From: Tigriopus japonicus
Taxonomy: Eukaryota; Arthropoda; Copepoda; Harpacticoida; Harpacticidae
DNA length: 64,000 bases
Assembly (NCBI GenBank): GCA_010645155.1
Contig: CM021321.1
Location: 4,922,313-4,986,312, forward strand
Reading direction: 5' to 3'
The notes under the pieces were generated by a model. It searched no databases. It saw only the letters and a list, made by a program, of their open reading frames with translations, and was not told the origin of the DNA. The position numbers and the translations under genes are program-made. This document shows positions 11,514 to 22,831 of the stretch, one piece after another. How positions within the stretch are numbered: the stretch's first letter is position 1; each line of letters begins with the position of its first letter.

Positions 11514-11954
11514 TCAGAGAGGAGGAACACTAAGGCCAAACTGTACCAAGATCTTAGGGTTCACACACCCTCGTTCTAAGTCTGTATTTTTTTGCTGGTC
11601 TGACGAAGAACAATGGATCCAAAATCCTTTTCCAACAGAAGGTGGTCCAAATTTAATTGCATTTCTACTAACAAACAAGCCGGTCTCAAACTGGCATTCA
11701 TTCCTTGTGGAGATGGTCCCATTGGTAAATACCACAATGGGTAACGTAGATGGCCATTTTATTCCAAAATTCAAGACCTCCTCCGTTTCCATTCGAGCGC
11801 ACTCTAGGGACATTTTTGGCGCTGTTTGTGCTTCAAATATATCAGACATTGAACAGGATATGCACGATTTTTCCAGCTCATGAGGTTCAAAATTTATGCC
11901 CGTCAGCAAAAGCACCAAGCAAGGCAGTCTTTCCACATTTAAGCGACATTCCAT
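11514..11954 (-). CDS. Hypothetical small secreted protein (weak)
   Basis: A minus-strand frame of 200 codons (12116-11514) is longer than chance would favour here. From the Met at 11954 it reads MECRLNVERLPCLVLLL, a plausible signal peptide, followed by a cysteine-bearing region (CISCSM, SLECARM, NECQFETG, IHCSSSD, RGCVNPK). The frame ends at 11514, or may be spliced near GATCTTG/GTACAG at about 11550. No family is recognised, and codon or homology support could not be tested. It may be spurious. Confidence 0.3.
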   Translation of the reverse strand: MECRLNVERLPCLVLLLTGINFEPHELEKSCISCSMSDIFEAQTAPKMSLECARMETEEVLNFGIKWPSTLPIVVFTNGTISTRNECQFETGLFVSRNAIKFGPPSVGKGFWIHCSSSDQQKNTDLERGCVNPKILVQFGLSVPPL

Positions 11955-12116
11955 TGAGTGGTAGAAATTGCGAATGCCAACTTCAATGAAATGATACTTT
12001 TTCTGAAACGACGCGTTCTTCGAAGCGAAAAGAATCCGAGTGCTTTTCCAGCAAATAGGAAATGTAAAAAAGATCATCGATCGTGGGTCCAAATGAATAA
12101 GCAGCAGGGACGTCAA

Positions 12117-15100
12117 AATTTAAGGGACAAATAGCAGTGGTCCCCAATAAAAAGCCAGTTGACCCGTGAACAAGACCCTTTCTTGGTGCGTGTCTCACGT
12201 TCAGTGCGTATAACGTATATTGAGGGACCACTTTTGTCCCTTCTGTGGGATAGTAATCTCATCGTGAGAATTACACTCGTTGAAGATGAATGTACTTTAA
12301 TATGCCAATGAAGTTGACATGCAACTCCAATTTGAAAAGAAGTCACGACAACCGTCTCCTTCTTAGAACGTTTTAAAGGAATAGAAGAACTGGTGCAACC
12401 AAGAAATATCACCGAATACTCCCCACATTCGATCAAGATGAATTTTACCAATAAACAAAATTTTACAAATGAAAGGATTTTTAACCAAAACCGAAAGTTT
12501 TGGCTGAAGGAGGCCTTAATCGAAACTGAAAGCAGCGGACTAAATAATAATGAAATTGCAAAATTCATTTTGATATTTGAATTGATCAAGTGTCCGACGT
12601 TGGGTAGTTCTAAATTTGAAAATCAACGTAAACTTCAGTTTTAGAGGTTTTTGTTGCATGTCTCCTTTCGGTTTCGGTAGTTGATTTTGGTTCCAATTTA
12701 TGGACATCTATCTGAATTGACTTCTCATGAGTTTGTTGAACTACTTGCAGCCTATTTTTAGAATACTTATTTTTCGGCTATATTTTTTCTCGAGATATAC
12801 TCCTCGATGAACTCTTTGTTGCATTTTAGGGTTTACAATGATCATAAACTGAATTAAATTTGGAGTAGCAACATTTTCTTTTTGGTGTTAAGTTGTAATG
12901 GTCTAATGAAATGCCGATTTCGCATCCAAAATTCTTTAAATTGAAAATGAGAGGAGCCATTTTCTTGAAAATTCCTTTTTTATGCCTTTAAATAGTTTAG
13001 TGTAATGTGGAGGTGTTGTGTTTCTGAATGATTTTAAGGTGCATCAATTTTTCTATTCAAAATTAGCAAAGGTCACTCTGACAAATGGTTTAAAGTAGCT
13101 TCCCTGCTCTAAAAAAATCAGAACAGAAGTTCACAAAAAGGAAAAGGGCGACACAGCACAAAACTGGTCCTCTATGGAAGCTAATGAGCAAATTTCCCTG
13201 ATTTCGTCCCATTGAACGTGGTTGGTTTTAGTTCATTTAATTTCTTTCTCGAGGAACAAACAACCCTTTCTTGTTCTCAGACTGTGTGATCGTTGAACAT
13301 TAGTTACAGCGACTCAAAACAATAAAAATGTGTTATACATAATTGCCATCAAAGGACTTGATATTCATCCGTGTGATGAGCAGCATTCCCCTATTATGTG
13401 AGCGTACATCATAACGCAGTTGGCTCAAGAACAATGTAAAAGAAACATAATAATCAATATGTGCGCTGAACAATGCTCAATACAGGACTAATAATACATT
13501 TTTCTTGATCTCACAAGAGGAAGAATGTCGAATATCCATATGGTGCGTATTACCCGTACACTACTACTACGTCATCAAGAATTCCCTTAATATAAGCATA
13601 TCTCTCAGGAAGTTTTTTCCCGATTCTCGACTTTTGACGGGAGAAACTTGTAGAAGAATGCGTCTCGCCGAGATGAGAGGACCTTCTTGCAGAGTTCAAG
13701 ATTGTTGGGTGTGTTGGCACTAAGGAAAATGCTAGAGAAATATGAATGTTGGCAGATAATGTCAGTACCTGATATTTCTTTGTCCTTTGGTCATGACAAG
13801 TATTGGCAGCGTGTTCTCTCGCGAAGATCTTGCACACGAAAAGAATAAGTGGAGCACGTCTCCCATCACAAAAGTTTGTGATGAAACCTTTAGCATCAGA
13901 TGCGAAGTCTGCAATCTTTCTTTACCCTTGTGACCAACATAAATCTATTTTTGAGCTTCGTGAGAACGTCAGAACTCATTTACCAAAAGTTCCACACTTC
14001 ATACAGGTAAGACGACTTTGAGATAGGAGCCAAAGTTAAAGTTTCACGTGGGCTTCTCGTCATCAGCTTGATTAAACGGGATGTGATCTTTTCAATTAAA
14101 CCTGCGTGGCACACTGAAGTACAAAATCGCCCTAATGAAGTGCGTTGTTCAAGGAAAAAGGACCATGAAATGAGAGCGAAAGCAAACTTTGTTGCTCAAC
14201 TTTGTTCTCTTCATATCGGAGATAGGTTCGGCCAAAGTTACAAAGAGTGCCAAGGGTGTCTTTGAATTATGATCATGATTAAGATTAGGGCCCCTTCTCT
14301 TTCTCTCGAGCTAATGTGATCTCTTGTTGGCACCCACATGCATCCCACATTTGCGCTTTAACTTTTGTCAGCTGGGTGCCAACTGCCAATTCGAAACACT
14401 TGGAAGAAGTGTGCCAACCAACACTGGGTCCGTAAAATGCAAACGAAGAGTCGCTCTTCACTTTTTGGACCCTTCCCTTGTCCATAACGTCTGGAGGACA
14501 AGTTAATCATATCTATTTCTGTGGGGAACAAAAAGCTGTCGCTTGTCGGAACAAATGATCTGCTTCATTGGGCATTTTCCCACATAGCTGACGCACAGAT
14601 TCTTTTGAAAGGGATCAAACCCCCCAATCTTCCCTCCTCACGTCTCTCGACAATCGAATTCCGATTACAAATAGAAATCTATCTTGACAGAATCGCTATT
14701 CAAACCCAAATGTGCTATTGTTTGCTCACCTTCAATTGAATTTCTACGCGTCTTGGATGAATGAATCTGTCTTGTGGTTGGTTTTCTCGGCCAACTGTTG
14801 ATTACCATTAAGTTGTCACTACAAAGTGGCAACTAAAGTTGGATCCAATTCGAAAAGTTTGGATAGACGGTCGCTCTCGTAGCCTCTCGAATGGCAAATG
14901 AAAACAAACTTCGAAACTGATGGTTGTTTAAAGCTGGTCCAAGATCCATTGGAACCCTTGTCTCTCCTCGGTTCGTCTTCATTTCCCCGCTTCTCCGTAG
15001 GTTTAGAGTTCGAATTTCCTGATGACCGTCTTTTGCGCCCCGGTTCCCCGTTGAGACGTTTTTACAACGAGAACGCATTCGTTCGGAAAAGAGGAACAGC

Positions 15101-17755
15101 ATGGCTTATTTTTGGGAACTGAACGAGACATCCACAAGAGTTCCCAAGTTGATCCAAGCAAGAGGCATCAACTCTTGATGGCAACAAATCAAGATGTTTC
15201 AGAGAGAGATTCATCCCACCTTACTTCATAGAAAGCTCACACTGCTGGTTTCCTAATATTGCTTGATACTGTGAACTGCGGTTATGAACTTTTTTAACAC
15301 TCCAAAAAAACATGCCAACTCACTTTAATCTACGAGCTGGTTACGGGAGAATCAGTTCATGCATTATTTACAAACATTAATCTATTTCATGCGTCATCCT
15401 AAAACCAACAACTCGGAATACTCAAGGTAGACCTCAACGGTCATGGTTTTAAAGCTATATTTGGAAAAGGACCTCGCTATTGTCCAAACACAAACAATTG
15501 AAAGAAATAGTCCCTCTGACTCGAATCATGACGTTAATTGCTTAATTGGGTAATGATCAAGACATGAATCAATATTTGAAAGAACAAACCTTTTCTTCAA
15601 ATGATCAAGTCTTCCTTGGCAAGATTTGAGGCTAGAGTAAGCAATCTCTGTGTGATCCCATGAAGTCAGCGGGATACCATCCAATTCAATGCACAGACTT
15701 TCCACGAAAATTTCTCAAGGATGTGGTTGCATCCCAGTCTACAAACAAATTACTCAAGACCTTCAGAGAGCCTTGGATACGCCCTCCGCCACACTGGTTA
15801 TTTTCATCATGAGAAAATCAAAGGGGGTCTCATATCGAATATCGTCTTTTTTCGTTTCTCGTTTCCGAAGCACAAGTCTAATTCCATCATCCTGCACAGA
15901 TTGCGTGGATCCGCGTGGGTCATTATGGGAATGAGAATGAATATATGTCGACATGAAAGCACACTCACATTCATCGAATTTCCGCCCTAATGCCCAGAGA
16001 AAACATCGGTCAATCTTCGGGATTTGAATGTAAGGCTGAAACTGTCAGTCAATGTTCCACATGCCCAGCCACTAGATATTATTTATTGTCCATGCGGGCA
16101 CCATTCCATACGCTCTCCATTGTAATACGTACAAGGTAATTAAGAGCGAAGGCCCAAGAAGAGGCGTTGTTGGCCTTTTCTCGCTTTCAGTTTCATGGGC
16201 CAATGGATGGGCGTTTCTGAGAGCAATCCAATCACATCGTGTGGCCGACCTCGAGAAGCTTTGCAAAGAATCTCGGGTTGGTGATTGTAAAGCCATTTCC
16301 AATGTCAACATTGAAGACGAAGAGGAGGAGACTTGGAGAAGGACATCCCAACTCCGTCCTCGAGTTCTTTGACTCCCGACACATTTTAATCATGCAATAC
16401 GCTTTGGGGGGAGCTGAACTTCTGGCTGTGCGAAAAAACAGCCTTTGCCCAGTTTAATTTCCTTCGACTTTCGATTGCTCTCTGCTGTGTGTCCATTGAA
16501 GCTGGTTGGGGTTCCATCTCCACTACCGTTGTGACCCTTTTAACGGTCAAATATCGAGCTGTTTCCTCTTCGTGACACCATGCCTCCAACTTTGGTGCAG
16601 TGCCCAATGTCCATTTCCGATATTCATATCCTTGGAGACCCAAGTGAAAATTCCACTTAAAATGGGCGCTTGTCTCCTTTTTCAATGACGCCGAGGACGT
16701 TGAAAGTGGGCGTGAGATTTTCTCGGAATAGGATCAATAATCTGGAAGCTGAGCCTTAATCGTTTTAATGCATTTCTTCGTAACACGGTCAGAGATGACG
16801 GCGTGTCACAATTATTCAGACCGAGCAAGCAAGACATGACCGGCAAAGAGATGTCTGAACTTCTCACATAACCTTGCCAGAACTTTGACTGAGCTGAGAA
16901 GAGCTGAGAACGGCGGCATCTTAATCTGGAGATGGAACTAACTTGACTACAAAGGCATCCCACAAGAAATTTCTACTCATACTCGTAAGGAAATGCCAAA
17001 AGGGAAGGAGAGACAAGGCTGTTGGATGTTCCATCTAGGGGAACAATTTTCTGCTCGATGGGTGGTCTTGAACTTGCTATCGCAAGCATCCTCGATCGTT
17101 GTGTCAGAGAAATCGGTCGGGAGTCCCGATTTGAGTAGAAACCAATTCAGATTGCCAGAACCGAGCGCAAAATAAACAAGAGCTCTGGGATGAGGACACC
17201 ACACGCATATTGGATCTAATAATGAAATGAAAGGATCTCTGGCAGTGGTGGTTACCACTAACCACGAGGCATTAGGTGCGTAATTTCCGCATCTCATCCA
17301 CATCAAAGTGTCGTGATGGATACTGTGTAAAGAGACATCAAAGAGCCATCGGCGTTTTCTTCGTCATTGACTTTGAACGAGGCGGATAATGAAAGAGATC
17401 CCGAATTGAAGAGCTATTCGTCACCCGAATGCAATGGAGAGGGGCGGGTTATTTTTTGTTTCAATCTTTTTGAATATGGAATCCACAAATCATGTCAGTC
17501 TGGCCCAGCAAGGGCCCTTTGGCGTAAATGGACCTTTTGGGCCTTATGCAGGCGCACAAAAACAGCCTCTTGATTCATGAAACTTGGTGGGTAGCCAACA
17601 AACCCGTTGAATCGGCACATTTCGAATTCGATATCGAGGTCTCGTCATTGTTACTGCACTTTTTGTCGTTTTAATGTTTATATTGGAATAAGGTTCATTG
17701 TGCCAAATACCAATATCTGCAGTGTTAAAGTCCTTGAAAAAATCCATGAACAAGC
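12117..17755. other. Gene-poor stretch, nothing recognised
   Basis: About 5.6 kb with only short unsupported open frames on both strands. No transposon ends, RNA genes or conserved domains were identified by reading. Confidence 0.5.
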
Positions 17756-17979
17756 AAAATTGTTTTCTTTCATACCAGACTCATTTCGTTTAGTGGGAAA
17801 GAAACCAGGATGACCAAAATTCCNNNNNNNNNNNNNNNNNNNNNNNNNNNNNNNNNNNNNNNNNNNNNNNNNNNNNNNNNNNNNNNNNNNNNNNNNNNNN
17901 NNNNNNNNNNCAAAATTGTTTTCTTTCATACCACACTCCTTTTGTTTAGTGGGAAAGAAACCAGGATGACCAAAATTCC
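17756..17979. other. Assembly gap (87 N) flanked by a duplicated 68-bp sequence
   Basis: The N-run spans 17824-17910. The left flank from about 17756 (CAAAATTGTTTTCTTTCATA, then GTTTAGTGGGAAAGAAACC, ending ACCAAAATTCC) is repeated with about four differences at 17911-17979. This looks like unmerged haplotypes or a collapsed repeat, not biology. Confidence 0.85.
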
Positions 17980-18573
17980 TGAATGCATTGGCGTAATCCG
18001 ATTTCTGAGCTAGCCAGTAGATATATCAATCAAAGCAATGATCTTTTGGATAACTGAGGTTATGTCAATCCGACAATTTTCTGCGTGATCAACTTATAGT
18101 CCATGGCAGTGATAGTTTTAAAGTTTTGTTGTCGATCTAAGCTACCCTGGAACTATGAATTGTTTCTTAAACCTGATAGTTCAACAACACATTCGCAACT
18201 TTTTCTTTTAACTTACTGTTGATAAAACGAATGCTTTTTTGGCGGTTTTGGTTTCGCTTGGCCTACCGAAACCGAAACCAGACCTGTATTTAATCACAAT
18301 GAAGTTTGAGAGAAGAAAGGGAGTTATTTTTTGGGGAAAAAGTCTTCAGAACAAAATCATTTCAGAGTTTTAAAAATGCCATATGTCTTGTTCAAACGCT
18401 TGGGCAATACTTCTGTTGTCCGCTGCTTTTGCGTTTGCTTTCGGTTTCGGTTAAGACAAGACCCCTTTTGGCCACAACTTTCGGTTTACCCAATCAGTTA
18501 TTTGAGATAATGAAACATGAAGCTAAAATGCAAAAGATTCGCTTTGAAGTTTTAATATTCGACAATGGAATAT

Positions 18574-21500
18574 TCAATCATCCGGCCTCTCTTCTTTGAT
18601 CTCCTCTTTCACACGCTTCTCTCGTTTGCTCCTCTTATGGCTGCTACTCCGATGACTCGGCGATCGACTCCGGGATTTCCGTTCTGACCTGCGTTCACTA
18701 CTTCTCCCTTCACGCGCCGAGTCCCGCTCTCTTTCGCGCTCACGTCGCTCGCTCCGCTCACGGTCCCGGTCCCTGTGCTCCCGGTGGCGGTCACGCGATC
18801 GACTCCGCGTTCGCCGACGCTTGCGATCACGGTCCCGCTCGCGATCCCTCTCTCCTCCTCCTCCTCGTTCGCGCTCAGCATAGCGGTCGCGATCTCGATC
18901 TCGATCGCGTTCTCGGTCACGACTATCGCGCGATGAGCGTCTCCCTTGATCTCGCCAGACATCTCTTCGATCTTCATAGCCTGGATCGCCTGGAGGTGCG
19001 TCGCCAGGCGGTGGAGCACTAAAAGTGGATGGCGGTGCGTCCCATTGGGACTCCATGGTTGGTTCATAACCTCCGGTGTAAAAGTCGCTCTGGCCAAAGG
19101 GATCTTCTGGAGGGAATTCAGAGGTTGGCGGTGGCGCTTCAAAATGGGGAGGAGGTAGGTTGGTGGGTGGTGGCATCCCAGGAGGTGGGACAGAAAAGTC
19201 TATGCTGTTGAGAACCTTTTGGGGATAGTCGGGGCGTTTGTCACCCGTAAGAACCGAGATTGGACCTGGTGCGGGCGGCGGTTTCTGGAGGTCATTCACC
19301 ACAGGGGCTCGGTTTAGTACAGTTGGAAGCGTTTTTGGTATGGTGGATAACCCAGTGACGGAAATAGGGGCGACCGTTCGACTGATGATACTGTTTGAAA
19401 AGCCGGGCATACCGAGACCGCTTTCGTTTCTCAGTTTTCTTTGTCGCATGATATAAGCTTGCCAAGTGTCCTCGGTGAAACCATAGTTGAAATAATCCGT
19501 AATATCCGCCCCTGAAAATCAGAAAAAAATAGATTTGAACTCAAACCGGAAATTTACGAAGGAGGTTTTTCCATATCAGACACGAGAAACACTCGAATGT
19601 ACTTTCTACCACCTTTTAAAAATGTTTGAAAATACAGAAATCTAGTATAATTTACTAGGAATGAAGTAAATGATTTCTTGCCGTTAAAGTAATTCAGCAC
19701 ATTTTTTTGTTGCACGACACGACACTTTTTAAGTCTGGTCAATTATTTTGACACTAAGGATTTTGAAATGGCAATCCTGTGAAGAGGGGCGCAAACTGGC
19801 AAATTAATTAAACCACGTGCACAGCAAACGCGAAGGAAGAAGACGAAAACTAAGCTACTAAATCATTCGATTTAACAAAATGTCCGACGAAAGCCTAACA
19901 ACTGAGGAGGATCATCTTCTGGTTTTGCCTAATCCATCTCCACCTGTGACTCCCCTCGTGGAATCGACTCTGGCTTCGGAAATCGTCAATCCTTCGTGGT
20001 TGGAACAACTCAAGAACGTTTTACAATGTAGCGTTTGCGGGTATGTTTGCACCCCAAAACTATACCAATGCTCTAACGGCCATCTCACATGCAATCATTG
20101 CTTGGCCAGTCTAACCAAATGTCCCATGTGTCGAGACACTTCCATTTTGAATCGCAATCTGGCCGCCGAGCGAATCTTAATGTTATTGGACCCGTCATTG
20201 CCATGCACTTATAACCCTTACGGTTGCGGCAAAATGATGGGTGCCTCTGAATTGGCCGCTCACGAGACACTCTGCCCGTGTCGCCCGTACCCTTGCCCGG
20301 AGATGAGTTGCCACCGTTTTGACTCCTTGCCGGCCATTCATCAGCATTTTGTAACCTCTCACTCTTTCAAACACTTCAAGGCATCAGCCGCCACAGAAGA
20401 GCTCCGTCTACCAGAGGCCGACAAGAAAGTGGCCTTGGTGGGAACTATCCCGAAGATGTTCCATTGCTATCAACAAGTATTTCTGGCTCACACGGCCATC
20501 TACAAGGGTCAATTGACCATCATGATGCAAATTATGGGTGGTCAAGAGTTGGCCAATCGTTATGATTATGAAATTACAACTCATGGGGGATCAGGACAGA
20601 CCCCACCTGTCTTCAGAGCTCGGGTTCAGCCTCTGAGTCAAGGTCAGCGGTTTTTGCTCAAGTATGGACCAACGTTCCGTTTGAGCTTGGACGAGATCCC
20701 ATTGGATCCATTTCGAGGGCGTGCTTTATGGCATACTATTGCCATCCACTCGTCCAAACCGAAGCCACATCTCTAACTATCAAGTAGTGTTTTCAATGTG
20801 GTTGAAACTACCACATTTCCTAGGAAGCCAAAGAACTCGTTCATGTTGTAGTATTTCAGGAATATTAATGAAGGTAGAAAAGAAATGCTCAGTGCGAGTC
20901 TCTAGAACATTACTTTTGTTGTCACTAACTCTGTCTATGATTGTGCCGATGTCAGGGGAAAATGTTACTGACTAAATGAGAAATAAAACTTAAAAGTTGG
21001 GTTCAATTTTGTTCTCGGCTTACTTGGTCAAGACTTTCGATGCGGCTATTGGTTTTCATATTTGCTTTTATATATGTTCGCGTCGTCCTTGGTTTTAGCA
21101 ATGCAAGATTAAAGTTAACGAGATAGTTCCGAATTCAAGAGAGCAGATAATAGATGTCGTTAAATGTCGGAAAACCTTCAAATTGTTTGGTGAAGTGTTT
21201 TTGGGAAGCGCAAATCTCTGAGTTAGGACTTGACCCAACAAACTGGAAGCCCAAAGACCCACAAGCAAAAGAAAAACAAATTTCAAAAACAAAATCTAAG
21301 CATTTAATGACCTTCATACTAGGTGGGGTGAAAAGAAACCTCCTTGACCGACAAAATGCAATGCTACTGCAAAATTTGCCTTCAAATTTAGGCATGCATT
21401 TCAAACAGCTCATTGATGTTGACGTGTTTGGCATCATGTTGAAAATGAATCTGATGATTTTACGGATGATCATTACGGAAGTTCATGAAATGGGCCGGGC

Positions 21501-22800
21501 TGACCGGAAAGTAAAGGTGCGTGAGCTGGTAGCTAGTATTAAGACTATACTGAACTTTTTGTCATTTTCATCAATAACTATTTCGGAGGGCCTTCGACAA
21601 CGTCTTTGATCGGTAGTGAAGTTTTGGAGACCACGAAAGTGGCAAAACTAATATTTAATGGTATGATCTGACGGAGCATTTATCTCATTACGTTAATTAA
21701 ACTTTTCTTTTGCTTCCTTCGCCATTTTGCTTAACAAAAAATAACGTTTTAAGACAAAACGAAAATCGTGTTGATCCATTTTCGACATGATGCCAAACAG
21801 GTCAACATCAATAAGTTATCAAAACAAAATGAAGGGCAATAATGCATTGAAATTTGAAACCTATGCCTGAATATGAACGGACTGCAAAGTATTATAAGCG
21901 TTTTTTGCAATAGCATTGCATCTTGGCGGTCAAGGAGGTTACTTTTCACTCCACCTAGTATATGTGGCATGAGCATTCTTCATTTACCTGCTTAGTAGTT
22001 AAAAGAACAAAATTGCTAGAAAAATATCTTCGTAAGGAAAAGTTAATCATATGAAAGAGTTATGGGTAAATTCTGGCTCATTTCAACCCTGATTTTTTTT
22101 TGCCGGGCCGTTAGAAAACCTTTGTTAACTTGAAAGGCTTTCGAAAACTTCAGAAAATAACAATCTCTTCGTTTTGAGAACATATTCAAGAAGTCCGAGA
22201 TCTAGGGTGGTTCTAATCAACTTTTTTTTCAAAACCTGAACTTCCATTTCACACCATGGCCTGCTTCTGAAGAGCTTTGCAAAGTATTGTGTTTTAACGA
22301 AGTTCATGCGGAACCTCAATGATTCTCATTACTTAATGCAGTCTGTTAAGATATTTCGAGAGCCAAAAGCTTCCCATCAATTTCTTCACAACTTCATCCC
22401 TCCTCTATTGAAGGATCTGAATTAGGTTCCTACCTAGTCTTGGGAACAATATGCTTCCAGCAAGGGTTAAGAACCTGAATCCATTCCACACTCACTGTTC
22501 ATTGTCACTCAGCTGTTCAAAATGAAATGTTTCCTTAGCCAAGCAAACAAAAACAGTTTGGATATTCAGTACCACAAACTTTTTCTTACCAGGTTTCTTC
22601 CATGGCTTTTCCTCCAGCGACTCCATGTCGAGTTCTTGGACAGGCGTGCCATTGACGGTGCCAACTTGATCGAACTCTTCCGTGCTAAATTTTCCCTCCT
22701 TCTTGCCGGGCAAGGTTCGCACCGTCGAAGATTTGATACCAAAATGCTGATACGAGGTTCGCGTCTCGTCGATCTTGTTCTGATCAATGGATATCTGGAT

Positions 22801-22831
<31 letters not shown>

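Noticed and set aside
18609..19142. 177-codon minus frame overlapping the FIP1 tail
   Set aside because: An alternative frame of the RD-rich coding repeat; the FIP1 frame carries the conserved motif and joins the other exons.
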